From Marinibium conchae (GTDB lineage Bacteria > Pseudomonadota > Gammaproteobacteria > Enterobacterales > Alteromonadaceae), in the NCBI RefSeq assembly GCF_015595035.1, contig NZ_JADNRN010000003.1, forward strand, positions 620,001-684,000: DNA of 64,000 bases. Direction: 5' to 3'. The notes under the pieces are model-generated. The model saw nothing but the letters and a program-made list of their open reading frames with translations, made no database searches and was not told the DNA's origin. This document shows, piece by piece, positions 1-8,120 of this stretch. How positions within the stretch are numbered: the stretch's first letter is position 1; the number at the start of each line of letters is the position of its first letter. The translations under genes were made by a program, and so were the position numbers.

Positions 1-933
1 TTCCTTGTCACGCGCCATGAAATTAAACTCATTAGGGCGATTAAATAGGTCTTGATAGAAGTCGGCCTTGTCTTGCTCGTAATAGCGAACAAAGACTTCG
101 AATAACCAACTGTCTTTGTAGGGTTGCAAATACCCGATGCGGAAATTACGCGCTTTAATGCCCCAAGTATCATTGTAGGTTCGCGCATCGCCATACAAGG
201 CAGCGCGATAAGGTAGATAGTAATTCGCGTTTATGGAATAAGCCGTGCTTGAGCGTGTACGAGGATAGGTTTCAGTAGCAAAAGAAAAGCCTCGATCGGT
301 ACTGGAGTCAAGGAAGCGCACGGCGCGATAAGGGTTATTCAAATAGCCTTCATCAGAAATATGCTCTATGTTAAAACCTAGGATAAGACTTTTGGTAGCG
401 ACTTGGCTAAAACCTAGCCCAAACTTTTGACGATTAGCTTCCTCTTCAAAGCTCTCATCGCCTCTTCGACCTACAACATCCCACCCTTTGGAATAACTAA
501 GGCTGATGGTGCTGAGATCGCCAAAAAAGTCTTGGCTCACGCCTAAATAAACAGAGTTAGCCTCAAAGTCATTTTCGCTACTGTTAGTAAAGCTTGTGCT
601 GATGAGAGTCTTGTTATTAAGGAAGTCGATACCAACGGTTTTTTCTTTACGCACCTCTTGGTAAGGGCTAGCTGTAGAGCGCACATCGATTGACGCTCCT
701 GATACAGTATCGACGTAGTAGTTTGCAGAGATCGACACTCTGCCGGCGATGTTTTTGCGGAGCAAAACCGACGGCCCGTCAATGGTCACGCCATCACCTT
801 CGTAAGCGTGGTAGAGTACATCGGCTCGTTCGGTAGGTAGTACCGCCGCCTTCGCTAGACCTGCAAACAGCACACTGATAACAAGTGCAAGCGCAACAAC
901 AAACGCGCTCGCATTATTCAGATTTTGACGCAT
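1..933 (-). CDS. DUF3570 family protein (3' end off the window)
   Basis: The frame is open from ATG at 933 to the left edge, so the C-terminus is missing. It begins with a signal peptide (hydrophobic VVALALVISVLFAG, then AKAA). The mature protein shows alternating strands such as SANYYVDTVSGASIDV and the NSSEND motif, which I recognise as DUF3570, a probable outer-membrane beta-barrel of unknown function. It starts 19 bp after the DUF4266 stop and is the last visible gene of the operon beginning at 6040. The family call is from remembered motifs, not a search. Confidence 0.85.
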   Translation of the reverse strand, partial: MRQNLNNASAFVVALALVISVLFAGLAKAAVLPTERADVLYHAYEGDGVTIDGPSVLLRKNIAGRVSISANYYVDTVSGASIDVRSTASPYQEVRKEKTVGIDFLNNKTLISTSFTNSSENDFEANSVYLGVSQDFFGDLSTISLSYSKGWDVVGRRGDESFEEEANRQKFGLGFSQVATKSLILGFNIEHISDEGYLNNPYRAVRFLDSSTDRGFSFATETYPRTRSSTAYSINANYYLPYRAALYGDARTYNDTWGIKARNFRIGYLQPYKDSWLFEVFVRYYEQDKADFYQDLFNRPNEFNFMARDKE

Positions 934-952
934 AGCCTGCACCAAGCCTTGA

Positions 953-1225
953 TTAGTTGCAGCCACAACCGCCACCTGCTCCGCCATCGGCACCACGGGC
1001 ACCTTCTCGCGATTCAAATACGTGCTTGGCATAAGCCAAAGCCACCGGATTACGATTCATACTCATGATGGGGTCGGCCAAGTTGCTTCGCTCATAGGGT
1101 TTAACCCAGGGCTCTAAGTCTGCGAGTGGATTTAAACTCTCTAGGGTGCTAGCACAACCACTACCCAAGAGCGCAAGGCTAGCTACTAGCGTTAATTTTA
1201 TAGAAGACTTTTTGAATAAATTCAT
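953..1225 (-). CDS. DUF4266 family small lipoprotein
   Basis: A 90-residue lipoprotein with signal LALLGSGC. The core reads WVKPYERSNLADPIM, followed by a Gly/Cys-rich tail ending GGGCGCN, both typical of DUF4266. GAGGGAG lies before the ATG and overlaps the end of the TlpA gene, whose stop is 4 bp away, so the two are translationally close. DUF4266, DUF3570 and a TlpA-like protein often occur together. The role is unknown; the C-terminal cysteines could bind metal or be redox active, which is inference. Confidence 0.8.
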   Translation of the reverse strand: MNLFKKSSIKLTLVASLALLGSGCASTLESLNPLADLEPWVKPYERSNLADPIMSMNRNPVALAYAKHVFESREGARGADGGAGGGCGCN

Positions 1226-1229
1226 TGTG

Positions 1230-1760
1230 TTACTCCCTCATTAGCATTTTTATAGCTTTTTCGTATTTTTTCTCATCACCCTTTCTATAACCAGGGTGCA
1301 ATAAACGCACATTGCCATCACGGTCGACCATGACAGTCGTAGGCATTGCATTCACATCGTATAACTTGCTTACGTCACCAGCGGTATCAAACAACACTGG
1401 AAAACTCACTTCAATATCGTCCAATAAAACGTTGGCTTTTTCTTTTTCGTCATCAACATTCACGGCTAATATCTCAACACCTAAATCAGCGTATTCTTGA
1501 TAGAGCTCTTCAAAGGCCGGTAACTCTTCACGGCATGGACCACACCAGCTCGCCCAAAAATTCACCAAAACGATATTGCCACGCTGTTCCGACAAGCGCA
1601 TATTTCCACCGTCTTTACTTTCTAATGTGAAGTCAGGAGAGGGCTTACCAGTAACTGGGCCCGACGCCTGAGCGCTCCCAAAACTGAGTGCGAGGGTGGT
1701 TGCGCCTAATAACAATAACTGACGAAGGGATAATCTTGAGTGTGCTTTTCTAAAAATCAT
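1230..1760 (-). CDS. TlpA/ResA-like periplasmic thioredoxin
   Basis: A 176-residue exported thioredoxin-fold protein. A signal peptide ends around SAQA (residue 31). The redox motif WCGPC is at about residues 72-76 and a cis-proline loop (AMPTT) near residue 140. TlpA/ResA proteins reduce disulfides in apocytochromes or other exported proteins. Its position in an operon with a heme-motif lipoprotein fits a maturation or reducing role, which is inference. AGGA precedes the ATG. Confidence 0.9.
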   Translation of the reverse strand: MIFRKAHSRLSLRQLLLLGATTLALSFGSAQASGPVTGKPSPDFTLESKDGGNMRLSEQRGNIVLVNFWASWCGPCREELPAFEELYQEYADLGVEILAVNVDDEKEKANVLLDDIEVSFPVLFDTAGDVSKLYDVNAMPTTVMVDRDGNVRLLHPGYRKGDEKKYEKAIKMLMRE

Positions 1761-1775
1761 AATAGTGTCCTGTAA

Positions 1776-2486
1776 TTAAAAGAAGAATGTTGTGCTTAGC
1801 GTGAACGCCAAATTATGAACATCCTTTTCTACTCCGATAATGTCGCTGTTGAATATGTGATCCTTCACATCCACTCTCAGCGCCCAAAAATCGGTAAGTA
1901 ATAATCGATACCCTGCTCCAACACTGACTGTAAAACGCTCGTCACCACCAAACTCGGTACTGCCAGCGCCCATCAACAAGTAAAAGTCAGAATTAAAGAC
2001 TAAATTATCTGTGAGGAAGGTTTCACCATTTATATTGAACCCTAGTGATAAGTTATAATACCTATAGTCACGCTCTTCTTCGGTCAAAAAAGGCGCTCCA
2101 CCTGAGAGTTTCTCGAAGCTCGTCTGCCCCGCAGTAGTTTCTGCATAGGCCGCTTCTAAAAAGAAATGTTCATTAATATGATACGCAAGTGTTGCGCCAA
2201 CCACGGCATCCGATTCGAAGTCTTCAATCGTCATAAAGCCACCAAACACCCCTAGCTCAAAGTTCTCGGTGTCGATGTCTGACTCATCAATTTCACGCCG
2301 CTCAACATTGGGGTCAATCAGTGCAGGAGGTCGCTCTTGCGCGTTGTCATCTTGTATGCTGGCAATAGCGGGTTGAGCAGCATGCGCCTGTGATAATCCA
2401 GCGCAAAGTAACAACAAAGCCGCGAAGCTGACTGTAAACTTGTTAAGTTTATCGATGACTTGCGGAGCTATTTTTCGTAATTTCAT
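1776..2486 (-). CDS. outer-membrane beta-barrel protein
   Basis: A 236-residue protein with a signal peptide ending AHA. The central and C-terminal region is an OmpA-like small barrel (ELGVFGGFMTIEDF, later SVGAGYRLLLTDFWALRVD) and ends in aromatic residues (TLSTTFFF), the usual outer-membrane C-terminal signature. It lies 15 bp upstream of the TlpA gene and 40 bp downstream of another barrel gene. The substrate or partner is unknown. Confidence 0.8.
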   Translation of the reverse strand: MKLRKIAPQVIDKLNKFTVSFAALLLLCAGLSQAHAAQPAIASIQDDNAQERPPALIDPNVERREIDESDIDTENFELGVFGGFMTIEDFESDAVVGATLAYHINEHFFLEAAYAETTAGQTSFEKLSGGAPFLTEEERDYRYYNLSLGFNINGETFLTDNLVFNSDFYLLMGAGSTEFGGDERFTVSVGAGYRLLLTDFWALRVDVKDHIFNSDIIGVEKDVHNLAFTLSTTFFF

Positions 2487-2525
2487 TTTTTCACCATGAT
2501 AATGGGCATCTCGTATTTCCCGGCT

Positions 2526-3278
2526 CTAAAAGAAAACCGCAAAACCCAATCTAAATTCTTCTAAACGTTCTTGGTCGTCACGATCAGTCAAGGCCGCAAT
2601 TCGTCTGTATTCTAATTTCACTGTAACGTTGCGAGCGATGTAGTAACGCAAGCCGCCACCCACTTCATAAAGGTCGCTTTTTCTTTCCTCGTCACCACTT
2701 TGCACTAAGTTAGAACGTGGTCGAGTGCTAATTTGGCCGGCACCAATAGTTAAATAAGGACTCAACTTCCACTCAGGAAAAGTATGGTGTTGAAGACGCA
2801 CAGACCATAGTTTGTTCTCTGAAAAATCACCCAAAGCTTGGGTGTAAGTGGCTTCTGCAACAAGGTTGCCGGTCCAATTCCAAGAGGTGGCCACCGTCAT
2901 CGATGTGACGTTTTCCAGCACGCCTCCAAAAACGCTCAATTCGAAGTTACGATTTCCGTAATCCTCAAAAGTACCCGTTGGTACGTAAAGTACTTCACCA
3001 TTTGGTTTGAGGGTTTTGCCTAACTGTTCAGCCGAAACCCAGCCTTCTTTTCCATCAATAGAAATCGCTTTATACCATCCGGTTTTTTTCTTCACTACCG
3101 TGATTTTTTCACCCTGCTCGGCAACATGGAAAATAGGGTATTCACTCGCTGGACCGGTACGAAAATCGATGTAAGGCTCAACAATGGTTACCACCAAGTC
3201 GTCGGCGGATGCAAATGGACTATAGCTTGCAGCTAAAGCAACAAGAGCAATAATAATATGGTTAAGTGTCGATTTCAT
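2526..3278 (-). CDS. SH3-domain outer-membrane barrel protein
   Basis: A 250-residue protein: signal peptide (to about residue 25), a bacterial SH3 domain at about 30-85 (YIDFRTGPASEYPIF, GWYKA, KEGWVS), then a small beta-barrel ending LGFAVFF. The SH3 part probably binds peptidoglycan or a peptide while the barrel sits in the outer membrane. Its ATG overlaps the stop of the upstream gene by one base (TAATG), so the two are translationally coupled. Confidence 0.8.
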   Translation of the reverse strand: MKSTLNHIIIALVALAASYSPFASADDLVVTIVEPYIDFRTGPASEYPIFHVAEQGEKITVVKKKTGWYKAISIDGKEGWVSAEQLGKTLKPNGEVLYVPTGTFEDYGNRNFELSVFGGVLENVTSMTVATSWNWTGNLVAEATYTQALGDFSENKLWSVRLQHHTFPEWKLSPYLTIGAGQISTRPRSNLVQSGDEERKSDLYEVGGGLRYYIARNVTVKLEYRRIAALTDRDDQERLEEFRLGFAVFF

Positions 3279-6040
3279 TAATTCGCTGGTGCATCAAAAG
3301 GGTTATTGTAATTTTGGCCACCAACATCCAGCCATTCGCTTATTAAACGAAGCTCTGCAGGGCTTAACCAACCTTGGTGACTGCCACCCTCTTCAAAAGG
3401 CGCGAAAAATCTACCGCTGGCATTCGCGCCAGCAGTGCGCATGGAAGAAGTTACGGTAACCTGTTGTGTTACTTGGATGGGGTTTCCTTCCGCATCAAGA
3501 ATGAGTTCGCCCTCTTCATCAACTTCAAAAACAGGATCGCCATTATTGTCGAAAACAGGAATTAATCGTGGCAACAAAGCCCCGTCGATAATTTCCAGTT
3601 CAACATCGTTGAACATCAACTCTCGATAACTTGTGAGTAAGTCTGCATTAACTGGCGACGGATTGCTAGTAAGTTCTAGTTGACCCGCAGGTACCTGCAA
3701 TTCATTATCAGCATCGAAGCGGTTGTGACAAGACGCACAGGTCGTATCCGATACCACCATACCCATATCGTCTACTACTGAACGATCAAGGTCGAATAGA
3801 GGCTGAATGTGATCGGGGAAGTTCACCACCGATCTACAGATTGAGGTCCATGTTAATCCACAACTAACAGAGATTGGAATTGTACGGGGCGCTGTTGCTC
3901 CCTCTTCAACTTGAGGTGTGGGGATGTCGGCGTAACGAAGCTGATATGACTCAGCTGGGGTTTGCACAGCAGGATCAGTCCATACATCTTCAAAAATAAT
4001 ATCGGGATTCAAATTTGGAACCCCATTAATACGAGTGAAGGTTTCTGCCATGGTTTCACCAATATCAGCAAAGAGCGCAGGGTTAGTATTTGGAAACGGG
4101 ACACCGGTACTTGGCGCACCTAGATTGATTGATTCGGTTTCAGCATCGCTTCTACCGTGCGGCATAAGGGCTACTGCATTGCGTGTGTTTCCATCATGAC
4201 AACCACTGCAGGTTTTGGTTTCACCTGGTGCAACTTGTAACCAGTTTTCATGACGAGCTGAAATTCTGCGACCGTCGGCATCTACCACACTTATTGCAAA
4301 GGGCAGATTTGCCGGCACTGCCACTTTCACTGAGCCATCAGGCTGAATGGGGGTGTAGCCGAGTATTTCTCGCATCAGTTCGTTACGTGAGCGCCCAAAA
4401 GCACTGTTATCTAAGTCAAGGGTATCGTCATCTGGAATCGATACACTTTTAACCACGCGTAGAAAACGCGCAGGACGTTCGTCGGGCGTTACTTGTGTTG
4501 GGTCGGCCATATTGATAAGGCCTGCTGGGCTTCGATCCTCACCGGCAAAGTCGTAAACACTACGAATGTGAATAATACCCATACCAGCATCGATTAAGCC
4601 AGTATCAGCGCTATCAATGGTTGACTGCGGATCTGCAGGAAAAGGACGGTCTTCAACTGCAACGACTTCAGAATAAGCAACGTTTTCTTGTGGTACCACT
4701 AGGGGAAGCTGAGTACCTTCAACCGGATCAAACATCCACAGCCCGTACAAAGATGGTGCCTGCTCAAAATTATCATCCGCTAGATTCTCTTCAGTGCATG
4801 GAGCGATCTGGCGCTCTGCATCTACTTCGGCATCTTCGGCAAGAGGAGCAAGTAAACGGCATTGTGACCAGCTAAAAAGTTGGCGCCCGCTACCATCGAA
4901 CAGCGGATAAAGTGCGGCAATATAGCCACCTGGTGAAATATCAGCTTCTATATCAATGTTTTCAAATAATGCTTTTTCTTGTGCCGGACCACTGAGTGAT
5001 TCAGCTGATGCAATAGGCATGAAGTTGTCAATATAATTGTCAACATCAACTGACACAAAGTCAGTCCCAAGCTCATCTTTCTCAAAAGGCGTGAGCGCGA
5101 CCAAAATGCGGCCGTCTGGGGTGACTCGCGTTTGCGTAAAGTGAATGTCGGCATTATCACCGTTGGAATCAACATGACTGTGGCGCCCGTAGAGTATTTC
5201 TAAGTCGCTACCATCGGGATTAATTTGATATAAATGCACACCCTTATTACCAGAGAGTTGATCCCAACGACTAAATATTATTTTCCCGTTGGGCGCAACG
5301 AGAGGGTCGAGGTCATGGCTTTGATTATATGAAATTTGTTGAATGTTTTCGCCATTTGCATCCATGATGTGTAAAACCGACGCATGCACATCAAGACCTT
5401 CTTCTAAGCCATTGTATTGAGGCTTACCCTCATCAAGCAACACTGCTTGATTGCCGCGCTGACGGGTAGAACTAAAAAGTATTCTTCCGTCGGCCAAATA
5501 GATAGGCCCGGTGTCTTCGCCAGCTTCAGCAACAATATCAGAGCCAATAACCCTTCTTAGTTCTTGTGTCTCGAGAATGTACTCCCAAATATTCCATGTG
5601 GGTTGTTCATCATCATCTGCATCCTCATCTTCTGGTGCACGCATACTAAAAATGAGACGCGAACCATCATAGGAGCTTTCTAAATCTTTAATATCGATAG
5701 GTAGCCGATTGCCTTCCTCGTCTACGCGGTCAGCAAAAATACTTTCGGTTAGGTCAACTTCAACCGCACTCGCGCTTGCTCTAGCTTTGAGCACAAGAGA
5801 GGCGCCGGGCACAAACAAAGCGGGCTCTCCGATAGAACGCTGCTGGTCAGCCCCTTCGACGCTAAGGTCACGTTTAATAACCGCAATAGGAACATCTACA
5901 ACAACCGGATCGGGCTCTTGTTCTTCCGATGAAATATCTTCACCACCACAAGCACCTAAGCCAACAGCAAGCGATACATACAACACTGCGCGCCAGCATT
6001 TCTTGGCGTTTTGTTGATAGCTTTGATTTTGAGTATTCAT
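3278..6040 (-). CDS. PD40-repeat c-type heme lipoprotein, hydrazine-synthase-alpha-like
   Basis: About 920 residues from the ATG at 6040, chosen because it gives a clean lipoprotein signal (LAVGLGAC); an upstream in-frame start at 6124 is less likely. The N-terminal half has WD40/PD40 segments (DADDDEQPTWNIWEYI, DGRILFSSTRQRGN, PNGKIIFSRWDQ). Two CxxCH motifs follow: CSGCH near residue 610 and CASCH near 767. This layout resembles proteins annotated as HzsA-related, but nothing here implies anammox; a surface electron carrier or sensor is as likely. First gene of a six-gene minus-strand operon. Confidence 0.75.
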   Translation of the reverse strand: MNTQNQSYQQNAKKCWRAVLYVSLAVGLGACGGEDISSEEQEPDPVVVDVPIAVIKRDLSVEGADQQRSIGEPALFVPGASLVLKARASASAVEVDLTESIFADRVDEEGNRLPIDIKDLESSYDGSRLIFSMRAPEDEDADDDEQPTWNIWEYILETQELRRVIGSDIVAEAGEDTGPIYLADGRILFSSTRQRGNQAVLLDEGKPQYNGLEEGLDVHASVLHIMDANGENIQQISYNQSHDLDPLVAPNGKIIFSRWDQLSGNKGVHLYQINPDGSDLEILYGRHSHVDSNGDNADIHFTQTRVTPDGRILVALTPFEKDELGTDFVSVDVDNYIDNFMPIASAESLSGPAQEKALFENIDIEADISPGGYIAALYPLFDGSGRQLFSWSQCRLLAPLAEDAEVDAERQIAPCTEENLADDNFEQAPSLYGLWMFDPVEGTQLPLVVPQENVAYSEVVAVEDRPFPADPQSTIDSADTGLIDAGMGIIHIRSVYDFAGEDRSPAGLINMADPTQVTPDERPARFLRVVKSVSIPDDDTLDLDNSAFGRSRNELMREILGYTPIQPDGSVKVAVPANLPFAISVVDADGRRISARHENWLQVAPGETKTCSGCHDGNTRNAVALMPHGRSDAETESINLGAPSTGVPFPNTNPALFADIGETMAETFTRINGVPNLNPDIIFEDVWTDPAVQTPAESYQLRYADIPTPQVEEGATAPRTIPISVSCGLTWTSICRSVVNFPDHIQPLFDLDRSVVDDMGMVVSDTTCASCHNRFDADNELQVPAGQLELTSNPSPVNADLLTSYRELMFNDVELEIIDGALLPRLIPVFDNNGDPVFEVDEEGELILDAEGNPIQVTQQVTVTSSMRTAGANASGRFFAPFEEGGSHQGWLSPAELRLISEWLDVGGQNYNNPFDAPAN

Positions 6041-6810
6041 TTTGCTTGACCTATTTATACAGATTTCTACGCATCCTAACGATACTGCTCTGTTGCTACA
6101 ATTTATAGTGTCACTAAAGTGCAACGGCAGGCTCTGTCTTTCCTAAAGGTATATAATAATACACCCTATTAATTGATTTATACACACACAACTTATTTAT
6201 CATAAACAGCCTGACAGCAAGCTGGCAACAGGGCAACATTACTTTCCATATGTAAGGATTAAAAAACATACCGTGGCTTTTGGGTATATTTTTGAACCCT
6301 ACATTTGCGACTTTATATTCAAATTTGAGATAAGAATAACTTTTTCTTTCGCATTTGTTATATAGTTTTTTTGAAAAATTTGCGTTTGTATGCAATAAAG
6401 TGCGTTCAAAAATATTCTAGCCTAGCTTTTCAAATTTCCTTAACTCCAGGCTTGGCAGGGACTGCAGAAGAATAACGCTGTAGCGTATGCGATATTGTAC
6501 ATTAATTAAACAGTGCCACTGTATGCAAAAGGCAACACTTTTCAGGTTTTTTATGGATGAATTTTTAAAAAAAATAGGGACAATTCCAAATAAAATGATA
6601 ATAATCAGCGCCTTAAATCAAAGGGCATAGATATTGTAATGATAACAGCTTAGATTACACTGGGATAAAAAAGAGTGTTTATTTAATGTACGGGGGCTGT
6701 TTTTTTCGCTCATCGGTATAAGCTAAAACACTTAGTACTCACAGAAAATAACTTTCCGCTTTTTAAAAGGCGGTATAACGTTGGTCAAATTCATAAAAGG
6801 AGTTGGTTCG
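6041..6810. other. divergent intergenic region, no gene seen
   Basis: About 770 bp between the divergent starts at 6040 and 6811. It is AT-rich, especially 6540-6700, and must hold promoters for both operons. I see no convincing ORF: a 93-codon frame at 6114-6395 has no ribosome binding site or domain. No RNA gene recognised. Confidence 0.5.
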
Positions 6811-8118
6811 ATGTATTTGTTTAACAATGAATCCAAACGCCCGCTAGTCATTAAAACAGCAAAGCAAAGTGCAAAGTGTGCTTCGCTCAACGATCGGTCG
6901 CAATCATCAAGTGTATTGGCGAAGCTCAAGGTAGCTTGCATAACAGTACCCTTGCTATTGCTGTGTGGTGCCGCAAACGCAGGCTCTCTAGAGCAAGCTA
7001 AGCGCATGCACGACCGCTTAGCTGGCGTTCCAGGTAGCACTGAAGTTATCCAGCAAATGGCTGACTTAATAGATGCGGGCAATGCCCGTGCCGCTGCGGA
7101 AATTGCCATGGATTCACCAAGCTTTTATAACGTCACCATCAAAAATTGGGTAACGCCATGGACAAACGAAGAGTTTGACGTGTTTGCTCCGCTTAACGAC
7201 TATACGGCTACCGTTATCGGGATGGTGAGAGATGAAGTTGATTTTCGACAGATACTTACCGGCGATATTATTTATGTAGCTGAAAGCGGTGCCGGTGTTC
7301 CAGCTTATAACAACAATAACAATGCACATTATGAAGCACTAGAAAATCAAGGCGCCGACCTCTCTAGTGTCTTGGTTGCTAGCACTCAATCTTCAGTAAC
7401 AGGGATTCCTGCTGATGCCACTGCTGGTGTAATGACCACGCGGGCAGCGGCGAAGTCGTTTTTCAAAGATGGTACTAACCGTGCCATGTTTCGTTTTACA
7501 CTAATGAACCACATGTGCGCGGACTTAGAAGCATTTAAAGATGCTAGTTTACCACCTGATCGTATCCGCCAAGACCTAAGTCGAAGCCCAGGTGGCGACA
7601 GCCGTATATTTACAAACTCATGCGCTGGTTGTCATTCTGGAATGGATCCATTAGCGCAAGCCTTTGCCTATTATAATTACGAGTATAATGTAGAAGGCGA
7701 TCCTGAAGGTCAAAATGGTAGTTTAGTTTACAACGCTGAGGGACAAGTCGACCCTGAAACTAATTTACGTGTTCAAGCTAAGTACTGGATAAACTCCAAT
7801 AACTTCCCGTTTGGCTATGTCACCATGAACGATACGTGGGACAACTACTGGCGTGAAGGCCAAAACCAAACTATTGGTTGGTCACCAGATTTACCTGGTA
7901 CAGGCAGTGGTGCGAAGTCGATGGGCGAAGAGCTAGCCAATACGCAAACCTTTGCAAAATGCCAGGTTACTAAGGTGTTTGAAAACGTGTGTTTACGTTC
8001 TCCGCAGGACCAAACTGACCGCGACACCATTAGCAGTATCCAAGCTGAATTCGTTGGAAGTAATTACAACATTAAAAACGTGTTTGCCGCTACAGCAGAC
8101 TATTGCAAGGGAGAATAA
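6811..8118 (+). CDS. secreted c-type heme protein, DUF1588/DUF1585-like
   Basis: The start at 6811 is chosen because AAAGGAG lies 8 bp upstream; an earlier frame start at 6781 has none. The hydrophobic signal (VPLLLLCGAANA) comes late, after about 45 residues. One heme motif, CAGCH, is followed by SGMDPLAQAFAYYNYEY, resembling the heme-containing C-terminal domain of the DUF1592/1588/1585 group. Its stop is 2 bp before the next gene, so it starts a three-gene operon with a LamG heme protein and a Tat-exported protein. Confidence 0.7.
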   Translation: MYLFNNESKRPLVIKTAKQSAKCASLNDRSQSSSVLAKLKVACITVPLLLLCGAANAGSLEQAKRMHDRLAGVPGSTEVIQQMADLIDAGNARAAAEIAMDSPSFYNVTIKNWVTPWTNEEFDVFAPLNDYTATVIGMVRDEVDFRQILTGDIIYVAESGAGVPAYNNNNNAHYEALENQGADLSSVLVASTQSSVTGIPADATAGVMTTRAAAKSFFKDGTNRAMFRFTLMNHMCADLEAFKDASLPPDRIRQDLSRSPGGDSRIFTNSCAGCHSGMDPLAQAFAYYNYEYNVEGDPEGQNGSLVYNAEGQVDPETNLRVQAKYWINSNNFPFGYVTMNDTWDNYWREGQNQTIGWSPDLPGTGSGAKSMGEELANTQTFAKCQVTKVFENVCLRSPQDQTDRDTISSIQAEFVGSNYNIKNVFAATADYCKGE

Positions 8119-8120
8119 TC

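Noticed and set aside
3278-6040. True hydrazine synthase subunit
   Set aside because: Similarity is limited to the layout of PD40 repeats and heme motifs; no partner anammox genes are present.
6114-6395. 93-codon frame between the divergent operons
   Set aside because: No ribosome binding site, no domain, low-complexity AT-rich composition; it lies in the promoter region.
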